Source: Eucommia ulmoides (taxonomy: Eukaryota > Streptophyta > Magnoliopsida > Garryales > Eucommiaceae). From it: a stretch of DNA of 64,000 nucleotides. The notes beneath the pieces are model-generated. The model searched no databases. It was not told where the DNA came from and saw only the letters and a program-made list of their open reading frames with translations. Numbering within the stretch: the first letter of the stretch is position 1; every line of letters begins with the position of its first letter. A program made the position numbers and the translations under genes. Positions 37,588 through 47,627 of the stretch are shown one piece after another. The stretch covers positions 46,928,647 to 46,992,646 of the forward strand of contig CM028328.1 of NCBI GenBank assembly GCA_016647705.1, read 5' to 3'.

Positions 37588-37976
37588 TTCCGCCTAAGCG
37601 GTAGAAACTTCGCTTAGGCGTAGCTGAAGTCGGTTAGAATTTCTCCTAAGCGATAGAATCTTTGCTTAGGCGGAGGACTAACTTCTTGGCTCCTTATCTT
37701 TCTGACGGAATTCTGCCTAGGTGGTAGCTACTTCGCCTAGGCGGATTTACAGCAGTGCAGCACTATCTAGCAGTTCAGTTCATCCAGCATTCTGATGGAT
37801 TTTCGCCTAGGCGGTGGAAACTTCGCCTAGGTGGATTCAATACTTCAGCCCTTGCAACCTTCTAATAGATTTCCGCCTAGGTGGTGGAAACTTCGCCTAG
37901 GCGGATTTCAAATCTTCAGTTTTTGCATCTTTCTGCCGAATTTCCGCTTAAGCGGTGGAAACTTCGCCTAGGCGGA
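37588..37976 (-). repeat. Palindrome array in U3 of the Athila 3' LTR
   Basis: Six units of about 36 bp spaced ~60-75 bp apart, each made of two 10-13 bp arms around GTAGAAACTT or GTGGAAACTT. Examples: CGCCTAAGCG (37591-37600) with CGCTTAGGCG (37611-37620); CGCCTAGGCG at 37734-37743, 37804-37813, 37894-37903 and 37965-37974; CCGCTTAAGCGG at 37944-37955. The array sits just upstream of the TATA box in element sense. Confidence 0.9.
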
Positions 37977-38175
37977 ATTTCTCTGTTATTTGAAACCTTA
38001 TTTTTTTTTTTTTATCTTTTTGGCTACCCTTTTGCACCATTTCGCTCGGTTTGCCGATTGTTTACTTCCCTGCTCCTGACTAATAAAAACAGCTAAAACG
38101 ATATTCAAACTTCAATAAAGTACTCGAAAACTGGCAAATTCGGTTTAGAATTGGATAGGTATTTTACACCTATCA

Positions 38176-38190
38176 AATACCCCCAAACTT
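38176..38190 (-). promoter_or_regulatory. Athila polypurine tract
   Basis: The minus strand reads AAGTTTGGGGGTATT next to the LTR end TGATAGG. This is the standard plus-strand primer of Athila elements. Confidence 0.9.
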
Positions 38191-38819
38191 GGAATTTTGC
38201 TAGTCCTCGAGCAAAACACCCAAATGCTAAATAATACTAACTACACTAATTAGCTACATTCTAAACTACAGATACGTAATCATTAACAATTAAGAAGTAC
38301 ACACCTGTGAGATACAAGTTTAGTCAAAGAAACCATGCTCTTCTTTCCTCAACAAACCGTAATCAGATCCGGTTAAGGAATAACACACACCACGTGGTGC
38401 TCCAGAATTTCAACACTCAATATCAGTTCAAATCATTTTAGATCCTATTGAAATGTGTGTGTGTGAGAACTCGGATATATAACAAATCAAACGTCAGATT
38501 GGATTATTCAATTAATAAGGTCATGACTTAAACTTGTTAAAACATTTAGGGAAGCCATATGCTTGACTGGGCTCAACTATCCACTAATGTAGGTTCGGAC
38601 ATTTACCGAGATCAATAGGGCTTGGTCAGGCTTTGGATAACGACCAAAGGTATCGTAGAAATAGAAACTCGTTATAATTTTAACGATACCCGAGGTACAA
38701 ATGCTTGTCGCTAAATCTCTCTCATGACTCCCTTATCTTTGAAGATATTACCCTAAACAGGATTTAGTAAACTTGTATTCACTTGTCAAAACAATCGGAT
38801 TTAAACACTATATTCACAT

Positions 38820-38821
<2 letters not shown>

Positions 38822-38871
<50 letters not shown>
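38822..38871 (-). repeat. 50-base T run (sense-strand poly-A) with a second PPT-like motif
   Basis: Fifty T on the plus strand, followed at 38876-38890 by ACACCCCCAAACTTA, whose complement TAAGTTTGGGGGTGT repeats the true polypurine tract. The same arrangement occurs at the matching distance in two related elements (17822 and 57606). A third PPT-like block is at 39733-39747. Confidence 0.9.
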
Positions 38872-38874
<3 letters not shown>

Positions 38875-39875
38875 TACACCCCCAAACTTATTCAATTTTA
38901 TAAAATTTTAGAGGTGTTTAGATACAACTACAGGATTGACAAGTGAATACTCTTATACTTAACCAAAAATACTGAAATCCCGATTGCCCGCTTCAAGTTA
39001 GCATAATCTCATGCTACTTGTTTTCACTCAATTTTCACTTTTATTCCTAGCAACAATGGTTTTGAAAGATTTACTTGGTTAAAGTATAGAAACAAGTTTA
39101 GAAGTGACAAAATTTTATGGCTTCGACAGGAGAACGAGGGAATAAATTTTCAGGTTAGTTTCAAACGGTTTAAGCGAAAAAAATGAGGGCCTATATCATG
39201 CCTCCGGAATTACCTTACCTATAATTTCGCCTCAAGCCTCCTCCAGTCAAGTTCTAGATTCCACATTTCTGTTATGAATTTATTACTGAATAATCGATGT
39301 CCAATCGTTCAATTAATTATACGAGTTTATGCAATCGTGCGATTTTAGGATCAAAATAATTTTTACCTAATCGACATGCTAAGCACACAAAACACACGTG
39401 AATGGCATTACCCCCGACCTTAAAACACAAATTAGGGGGTGATTTTCATCATCGGGACATGGTTCGGACGAACTCAAAAACTCAGCATGCATGTACAACT
39501 CAATTCATTAATAATTCTATTCTAATTCTACAAACTAATATTACCTATGCTAATTATCATTACACATGCATAGCTAAACATTACACATGTATAACAAAAA
39601 GAATTTCAAATTTTAACATTAATACATAAATTTGTACACAAAAAGAATTTTTGTCCCCTTTACATCAAAAATTTTTCATCCTTCTTATCCCCCCAAGACA
39701 AAAAACAAAAACTACATACATCGCAGGTCATACTCTCCCCAAACTTAAACGAGACAATGTCCCCACTTCCTAAGCAGCGAACCCAATAGCAGAATAGAAA
39801 AATATGTATTGAAACTGGGGCGGACCGTACCTAGGAGAGAAGACATAGAAGTCTAACCTCCTACCGTTCATTGTG

Positions 39876-40092
39876 GAGGAGATGGCGGTGGCGGCTCATC
39901 CAGCTCGGAAAGCGGCACGGGCGTATAACGCGCCATGTCGATTCCAAGATGCTCGAATATGACTCGTTGGTTTTGATCTTGTTGCCAGATATAGGACTCC
40001 ATGTAGTTCTCCATCCGAGCCAAATTAGCTTGAAGTTGACTCACATCGGACTGGAGACTACGGACATCTCGTGAGATTTGGGTGATTTGGCC
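39876..40092 (-). pseudogene. Coiled-coil-like tail segment of the Athila env-like region
   Basis: Minus-strand translation shows ISRDVRSLQSDVSQLQANLA and then MARYTPVPLSELDEPPPP: heptad-like leucine spacing followed by a proline-rich end. It lies just downstream of the env-like open stretch and is likely the tail of the same region. Fossil. Confidence 0.6.
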
Positions 40093-40971
40093 TCAGCTGG
40101 TTGTAGGCGTTGGCGGCTCCGAAGGACCGGCTTCTTCCTCTTCTTGACCTTCCTCTCCTTCAGCTGGTCTGCCTTTCCATAACCTGTTAATAATTCCTAG
40201 ATCAAATGGCTTCACAGGAGGAAAGGGACTTATGGACGTGATTCGAACTCCGGCTTGTTGAAAGAGCGTGGTGAGGAAGGAATGAAAAGGAAGGCCACCC
40301 TTTTTCGTCTTGGCAGTATGAAGTATGGAAGAATAAATGTGCCAGCCGATGTTTACGGGCGTCCCTCTATCGATACCGTAGAGCATGAAAGCTATCTCAT
40401 TGGACACGTCAGACACATGGGTCGTCGGGAGCAGATTGGCGCAGATAAATGAAAACCAAATCTTTGGGATCGGTTTTAGAAACTGCGACTTGAAGATTGC
40501 TTGGCCCTGCCATGTGTTGGTCCACTGTGCGTTTCCTGTCCTCAAGGCTTGAATCTCCGCACTCATTGTCGGTGAGGTGGCATCGGATAAATCTCTTGAA
40601 GCTTCAGGCCCCGTCAACCCTAGCAATTCATTAAAATGATCGGCACTAAACAGGATGGGAATGTTTCGGACCCGTGTTTGAAACCCTGTAGCCTCTGCGA
40701 TGTGTGCATAAAATTCTCGAACAAGGGCCAACTCTCCCGTTGGAGGTTGAGCACAGAACTGTTCCCATCGTCTTTGTACGATCACAGTTCTGATTTCTTC
40801 AGGAAGATCATTCAAAGGCACAAATCCTCTTTGACGGATACCTGGCCGCTTACTCTCATGCTCTTTATACCGATCCTCTGCCTGCTTAGAAACAAATTTA
40901 AGGGAATTGAAGTTCGAAGCGGACGGAGGTTCGTCTGTTCTTGGGTGCTTGGCAGCCCTGCGCTTTGCCAT
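40093..40971 (-). pseudogene. Athila env-like gene ('putative plant transposon protein' domain)
   Basis: A 292-codon open stretch starting MAKRRAAKHPRTDEPPSASN. Recognisable blocks are FVSKQAEDRYKEHESKRPG, VREFYAHIAEATGFQTRVRN, FNELLGLTGPEASRDL and IYSSILHTAKTKKGGLPFHS. These match the domain found downstream of pol in Athila-type elements and many plant repeats. It ends in an acidic, proline-rich tail. Lysine/arginine richness at the start and the lack of a clear signal peptide or membrane segment argue against a classical envelope protein. Its role is unknown. The span looks whole, but the element around it is broken. Confidence 0.85.
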
Positions 40972-41589
40972 TTTCCTTGAAAATTAAAATCACAACACCA
41001 ACCACAATAATAACAATAGAACAAGTAATTCAAACCCTAGTCAGCGAACCAAAGCCAATCAATACAAAACTCACAAGATATCCCACCAACCATAACCAAA
41101 TCACATTTTTGTCGCAATGTAGCACAAACTACATGATTCACATTGTATATCAACACAAAAATATGATAGGGTTTATCATTGAGCATTCCTCAATCCCAAA
41201 TAGCATGAAAACCGCAACTTAGGGTTTAAAGGGGTTTAGGGTTCCAATCAAATCCAATGTTTTGTTGAAATAAATGAGCAAATGAAGCAAATAATTCAAC
41301 AACTAAATGAAAAATAGGATCATTGACACTTGTTGAAAAATTTGATCAAATCAGTTGAGAATGGCGATTTCGCACTATTTCACCCTTCGAACCCTAATTT
41401 TTTGAGAATGGGCAGAGAAATTCCTCGTTTGGATGAAGAGTTTTGGTGAAAATCCAAGTTTTTAGCACTATAGAATGAATCTTTAATGGGAGGAAGGAAT
41501 TTGGGATGGTAAAATTGAGAGGTTTCTTGAAATATTTAGGAGGAAAATGTCGTTTGCGAAGTGGATTGTGCGTTTTAAAAACAGAGTTC

Positions 41590-41945
41590 GTGTATATTCG
41601 CCTAGGCGGTGGTTTTACTGCTTAGGCGGATTAGCGTCTTTTTCTTTTTTTTAAAAAAAAACCTCTCTGGTGTAAATCCGCTTAGGCGGTGGTTTTTCCG
41701 CCAGGGCGAGTTTACACCAGTGTGAAAGTTCAATTTTTCTTCAATTTTCCACCTAGGCAGTGGTTTTACCGCCTGGGCGAAATTTTGGTACTGTAAAAAT
41801 GCTGATTTTTTTTATCCAATTTTCGCCTAGGCGGTGGTTTTACCGCCTAGACGAAATTACGCCAGAATGTTTTCTCAGCCTTTCTGTCCAATGTTCGCCT
41901 AGGCGGTGGGTTTACCGCTTACGCGAATTTTTGCCAGTGTGGACC
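41590..41945 (-). repeat. Second palindrome array, between pol and the env-like gene
   Basis: Five units like those of U3 but with the loop GTGGTTTTAC, for example CGCCTAGGCGGT (41824-41835) facing ACCGCCTAGACGAA (41840-41853), a 14-bp stem with one mismatch. Unit spacing is about 60-80 bp. In element sense it lies ~0.6-1 kb upstream of the env-like start and ~0.3 kb after pol. Confidence 0.9.
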
Positions 41946-42206
41946 TAAGCTAGATTCCTTCAGGTTTTCACATTGTTTCTCTGCACCTCTTATTTCCTCT
42001 TAAATCCTCAAGTTAGTTTTAGCATGCAAATCAATCCTAAGTATCTAACCTCATCAATTCACCACAAAAAATTAGTATTACGAGATCAATACGATCTCAA
42101 AAAAGGTATTTATACAAAAATTGGGAATATTTGTTACCCTCGATGTCATATCAAAAGATGTTGCTTGGTTTTACGTCCCTAACATGGACGTTTAAGAATT
42201 CTGGCT

Positions 42207-43440
42207 CTATCCTTCAACGAGGGAGATGTTCTCCACAACTCGCTCTTCATCCTTGAAGTAATGCTTGATCCGCTCCCCGTTGACTCGGAAAGTTCGTCCG
42301 TCTTTGGCTTCTAGCTCCATAGATCCAAATGGATAGATATGCTTGATCCGGAACGGTCCAAACCACCGGGACTTCAACTTTCCGGGAAAGAGCCTCAGCC
42401 TTGAGTTAAACAATAGGACTTGTTGGCCCGGACTGAACTCCCTCCGGACTATCATTTTGTCATGCCACCTCTTCATTTTATCATTGTAGAGCTTGGCATT
42501 TTCATAATCCTTGTGCCGAAATTCCTCCATTTCATTCAATTGGAGGAGACGTTGCGCACCAGAAGCTTTTATGTCAAAATTGAGTTTCTTAATCGCCCAG
42601 AATGCACCGTGCTCCAATTCAATGGGCAAATGGCAAGCTTTCCCAAACACCCATAGATACGACGACAGGTCAATCGGTGTCTTAAAAGCCGTGCGATACG
42701 CCCATAAAGCATCATCAAGCTTCATCGCCCAATCCTTGCGATTTGTATGAACCGTCTTTTTTCCAGAATTAGCTTGATTTCTCGGTTTGAAACTTCCGCT
42801 TGGTCATTTGTCTGTGGGTGGTATGGAAGCGCTACCTTGTGTCTCACTCTATACTTTTCCAACAAGGCATTGAGCATTTTGTTACAGAAGTGGGTCCCCT
42901 CGTCACTGATTAAGGCTCGAGGTGTCCTGAACCGTGTCATGACATTATGTTGAAGGAACTTTAACACCACTTTGGCATCATTGGTACGTGTTGCCACGGC
43001 CTCAACCCATTTGGACACATAATCCACCGCTAGCAGAATATACTCCTTCCTAAATGAGGGCAGAAATGGCCCCATGAAATCCAAGCCCCACACATCAAAC
43101 AACTCAAGCTCAAGAATTGACGTCAATGGCAATTCATGCCTTCTTGATATGTTACCCACCCTTTGATATCTATCACAGGTTTTTACAAACGTATATGAAT
43201 CTTTAAACAAAGAGGGCCAGTAAAAACCTGATTGAAGTACTTTTGATGCTGTCCGAGTCGTACCGAAATGGCCGCCACAAGGTGATAAATGGCAATGGTA
43301 GAGAATACTAGCCATTTCCTCTTCCGGAACACATCTCCGGATCACCTGATCAGCACATTTCTTGAATAGCAATGGCTCGTCCCACAGATAATACTGAGCA
43401 TCAAAAAGAAATTTCTTCATTTGGGCTCCCATCAAGTCAG
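42207..43440 (-). pseudogene. Athila integrase
   Basis: Minus-strand translation contains the HHCC region ([37 protein letters not shown]) and the catalytic core ([48 protein letters not shown]). The C-terminal module follows with [37 protein letters not shown] and [12 protein letters not shown]. Family role: DNA insertion. Fossil. Confidence 0.9.
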
Positions 43441-43539
43441 GTGGTAACACGCCACATAAAAGATAATTAACAATGTCAGTATACCACGGAAGTGCATTTT
43501 CTACTAAAAAGAGTTGTTCGTCAGGGAACACTTACGTGA

Positions 43540-44120
43540 TATTAGACTCGTCACCAACGTGTTCTTGGATCAATCTCGACAAATGGTCGGCAACAACGTT
43601 CTCACTCCCCTTTTTGTCCCTTATATCCGCATCAAACTCTTGTAATAAGAGAATCCACCTTATCAACCTTGGCTTGGCATCTTTCTTTGCAAATAAGTAT
43701 CGGATAGCTGCGTGATTTGTGTAGAAGATCACTTTTGACCCAATGATATATGAACAAAACTTATCACAAGCAAAGACCACCGCTAGCATTTCTTTCTCGG
43801 TTGTGGTGTAATTCTCCTGGGCGTTATTCAATATTTTGCTTGCATAATAGATCAAGCAGAAGATCTTCTCCTTCCATTGGCCTAAAACCATGCCAATGGC
43901 ATAGTCACTCGCATCACACATTATCTCAAATGGCATTTCCCAATCCGGAGCGACCATTATTGGAGCTGTGATCAACTTCTCCTTTTTCACCTTAAACGCC
44001 TCCATATAAGCTTCATTGAATTTAAAAAAAGTATCCTTCTCAAGAAGGTGACATAACGGCTTCACCGTCTTCGAGAAGTCCTTAATAAAACACCGGTAAA
44101 AGCTGGCATGCCCCAAGAAA
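43540..44120 (-). pseudogene. Athila RNase H
   Basis: Blocks seen: [80 protein letters not shown] and [11 protein letters not shown]. These are the typical gypsy RNase H connection and domain. Fossil. Confidence 0.9.
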
Positions 44121-44129
44121 CTTCGAACT

Positions 44130-44960
44130 CCTTTCATATTTATTGGTGGTGGAAGCTTCTCAATCATTTCTATCTTTGCTCGGTCCACCTCAAGCCCTTT
44201 GGAAGAGACTCGATGACCAAAGACGATCCTCTCTTTAACCATAAAGTGGCACTTCTCCCAATTTAGAACCAAATTCTTCTTTTCACATCGGTCAAGAGCA
44301 AGCACCAGATTGTAGAGACAGTGATCAAAGGACGATCCAAAGATTGAGAAGTCATCTATAAAGATTTCCATTTTCTCCTCCACCATATCAGAAAATATCG
44401 CCATCATACACCGTTAGAAAGTTGCCGGTGCATTGCAAAGGCCAAACGGCATACGTCGATACGCAAACGATCCATACGGGCAGGTGAAAGTCGTCGTCTC
44501 TTGGTCCTCCGATGCAATGGCTATTTGATTGTAACCAGAATAGCCATCAAGGAAGCAGTAGTACTCATAACTGGCTAAACGATCTAGCATTTTGTTAATG
44601 AAAGGAAGAGGAAAATGATCTTTCCTTGTTGCCTTATTTAATCTCCTATAATCAATACATACACGCCATCCTGTGATGGTCCGTGTCGGAATAAGGTCAT
44701 CATTCTCATTCTTTACTACCGTCATGCCTCCTTTATTTGGCACACTTGCACCGGGCTCAACCACTCACTATCGGATATAGCGTATATAATTCCTGCATTT
44801 AAGAGCTTCAACACCTCCGCTCTCACCACTTCCTTCATAGCCGAATTTAGCCGCCATTGATGTTCAATGGAGGGTTTGAACGTATCCTCCATCAAAATCT
44901 TATGCATGCACACCGACGGACTAATTCCCTTGATATCCGAAATAGACCAAGCGAAAGCGG
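44130..44960 (-). pseudogene. Athila reverse transcriptase
   Basis: Ordered RT blocks: MKEVVRAEVLKLLNAGIIY, WRVCIDYRRLNKATRKDHFP, YYCFLDGYSGYNQIAI, FTCPYGSFAYRRMPFGLCNA and [11 protein letters not shown] (the catalytic box in the Athila FIDDFS form). Fossil with a few breaks. Confidence 0.9.
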
Positions 44961-45354
44961 ATCGGTGCCTCTTCAAGATTCTCAGCAACTTACTCTCCTC
45001 TTCTTCCGTCAGAGTTGATGAAATTATAACTGGATCGGTCAAATTCTCTCCCAAAAAGATATACCGAAGGTGTTCCGGTAATTGCTTGAGTAATAACCCA
45101 CCGTGAGGCGGATTTGATTTCTCGGGAGAGTCTTCAACTTCTTCAATCTTCGCCACATGAATAGGATAATCTACGTCTTTCGGTTGAGCGTCAAGAGCTA
45201 GCACGTATTCCACAACATCAAGGTCCGTGGTAGAGCCTTCCTCACCAAGATCCCCCATAGATAAGGAACTTGTGAGAATGCTCTCTAAGGAATCCATATC
45301 CATGTTTGCAAGAAAGAACTCCCGCACGCAAGAGTCCACAACATCAACTCGATT

Positions 45355-45700
45355 TCAATTGGGAGATTCATCCGAAAAGTTCATAGTGTTCAAAATGTTG
45401 AACCTTATTTCTTCATCATTCACTCTTAAGGTCAAATTGCCATTATGCACATCAATTAAGGCTTTTCCCATTGTAAGGAAAGGTCTTCCAAGGATGATCG
45501 GGATCTCTCTGTCTTCTTCCATTTCAAGAACCACGAAATCTACCGGGAATATAAATTTGTCAAATTTCACAAGCACATCCTCAATGATCCCTTTGGATAA
45601 GATTGTGAAACTACCCGGATTCTTCAATTTGGTAGGTAACTTCTTTTGTAGTATTGCACTATACTCTTCAGTTAGCTTTACCGTTTCATAATCCTCCAAC
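45355..45700 (-). pseudogene. Athila protease region
   Basis: Contains DFVVLEMEEDREIPIILGRP and MGKALIDVHNGNLTLRV, the conserved Athila protease-end block ('VLDME.D..VPLILGRPFL.TG.ALIDV..G.L.LRV'). Confidence 0.85.
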
Positions 45701-47560
45701 TTTCGCTTCTTTGTCATGATATCCTTCCAGAACTTTCCATAGTTGGGCATTTGTTCCAATGCATCCGCAAAAGGTATGTTGACATGGAGTTTCTTGAAGA
45801 TTTCAAGAAATTTTTCGAATTGAGCATTCAACTTCCTATTTTGGAACCTTTGAGGATATGGCAATGGTGTTACTAGAATCGATGGATTATCTGAAAATGT
45901 TACTCTTCCCGGTATCACCCTTTCATCTTCTCTTCTCTCCTCGACTTTCTCCTTGTTATTACTCCCATTCACGTCTTCACTCAGCTTCTCATTTCCTTCA
46001 TCGACCTTTGCTTCAACTTCCTCATCCGCACTAGTTCTTGGTTCATCATCCGAAAACTCACGACTCACACCTGGATCGGTTTCCATAGGCCTTCTCACTT
46101 CCACGTCTCTGCCACTCCTCAACTTAATCACTTTACATTCCCGAGGGTTGGTTTCCGTGTTTCTTGGAAACTTTCCCTTTTGTTGTTCTTGAATTTCCAT
46201 AGCAAGCTGCGCGATTTGAGTCTCAAGAGCCTTCACCGTGGCATTAGTGTTTATACATGTGGTATCAATAGAGTCCAGCCGTGTTTCATGTTTATTCAGG
46301 CGATTATGCGTCTCACGCATCATAGTCTGCGTCTCTTTCATAAATGAACCCAGAACTTCATCCAAATTTGACTTCGGATTGTGCATTGACGATTGTTGCA
46401 TTTGTCGATTGGCTTGCATTGGATATCCCGAAGATTGATTTCCATACCCCGGAGGTGGCCGCAAAGTATTCTGATTATTCGTATATGAGAAGTTCTCATG
46501 GTTACGAAGTCTAGGATTGTAGTGAGTTGGAATGTTGGTAGCCGGCTTGAAAGTGTAGGCACGGTTGTTTAGAAAATGACATTCCTCGAACTCGTTATCC
46601 AATCTGGATTGAGAACTACTTGCCGCTATCTCCTCCCATTAACTAGACAAAGCACCTTTGAAATATGGTCTGATTCTTGGATAGAAGCGACCCGTCTTCC
46701 CATGTTCCTCTCATTCGGCCATTGATAGTTATTAGCCGCCATCTCCTCCAATAACGCATTTGCTTCGGTTGGGGTTTTGGACAACAATGATCCCCCGGAG
46801 GCTGCATCAACTATCGTTCTTGTCTGGCCGTCTAACCCATTATAAAATAATTGGGTTTGAAACCAATCTTGATAACCGTGTTGGGGGCACCTTCTCAATA
46901 AGTCTTTAAACCTCTCCTATGCCTCAAATAATGGCTCAAAATCTCTCTGACGATACTGCGCAATCTCGCCTCGAAGTTGAGAAGTCTTCGAGGGTAGGAA
47001 GAACTTAGTGAGGAACCTTTGTGCAAGGTCCTCCCAAGTGTTAATGCTCCCCGGTTGAATCGATTAAAACCATCCCCTTGCTCTGTCTCGTAAGGAGAAC
47101 AGAAATAACCTCAACCTTATCACATCTTCGGCGACTCCGTTGATCTTGACGGTGTCACAGATTTCAAGAAAAGTAACGAACTGTACGTTGGGATCTTTGT
47201 GAAGGTTCCCGCCATAGTGGTTTTGCTGAACCATGTTGATTAGGGCGGGCTTCAACTTGAAGTTATTAGCTTGGATCGGCTGCCTCCGGATCCCTGAATA
47301 ATTGTCCAACATAAGGGGCCGATAATAGTCCCGAAGGATTCATTGTGGCCTCTCATGCTCCGGAGGCTGGAGTGCTTGCGGCTCCGGTGGTTGCGGAATA
47401 TTCTCATGTCCGCCAGCCATTACTGTAGCTTTTTCGTCTTTCTGTTTAGAAATACTTTGACTACGCCATATGCACTGCTCAAATTCAATAGATAATAAAA
47501 TAAATAAATGAATTGAATAAAATTTAAAAGCAAAAGAATTATTGTGATTAACATTCAACT
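45700..47560 (-). pseudogene. Athila gag
   Basis: Blocks in order: NHYGGNLHKDPNVQFVTFLE, IRLRLFLFSLRDRARGWF, FYNGLDGQTRTIVDAASGGS, EANALLEEMAANNYQWPNER, ETHNRLNKHETRLDSIDTTC and IPFADALEQMPNYGKFWKDI. These are the usual markers of Athila-type gag and its linker to protease. Fossil with several breaks. Confidence 0.9.
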
Positions 47561-47604
47561 ACTTAATCACAATATCAACTTAATTGAAAAACACATTGCC
47601 ACAT

Positions 47605-47622
47605 CCCCGGCAACGGCGCCAA
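47605..47622 (-). promoter_or_regulatory. Athila primer-binding site
   Basis: The minus strand reads TTGGCGCCGTTGCCGGGG, the classic Athila primer site, five bases internal to the LTR end. Confidence 0.95.
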
Positions 47623-47627
47623 AAACT

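Larger units (their letters stand above)
36558..38175 (-). repeat. Athila 3' LTR
   Basis: Starts TGTACACGC and ends CACCTATCA in plus orientation. A TATA box (TATAAATA, minus strand) is at 37529-37536 and a palindrome array at 37588-37976. Confidence 0.95.

Noticed and set aside
37588-37976. Regularly spaced palindromes looked like a CRISPR array.
   Set aside because: Spacers are themselves repeated between LTR copies, the context is a plant retroelement LTR and no cas genes exist.
40636-40980. Plus-strand frame opposite the env-like gene.
   Set aside because: Shadow of the minus-strand env-like frame, with no independent motif.
41760-41948. Plus-strand frame with repeated 'PRRW' peptides.
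   Set aside because: It is the antisense-side translation of the palindrome array.
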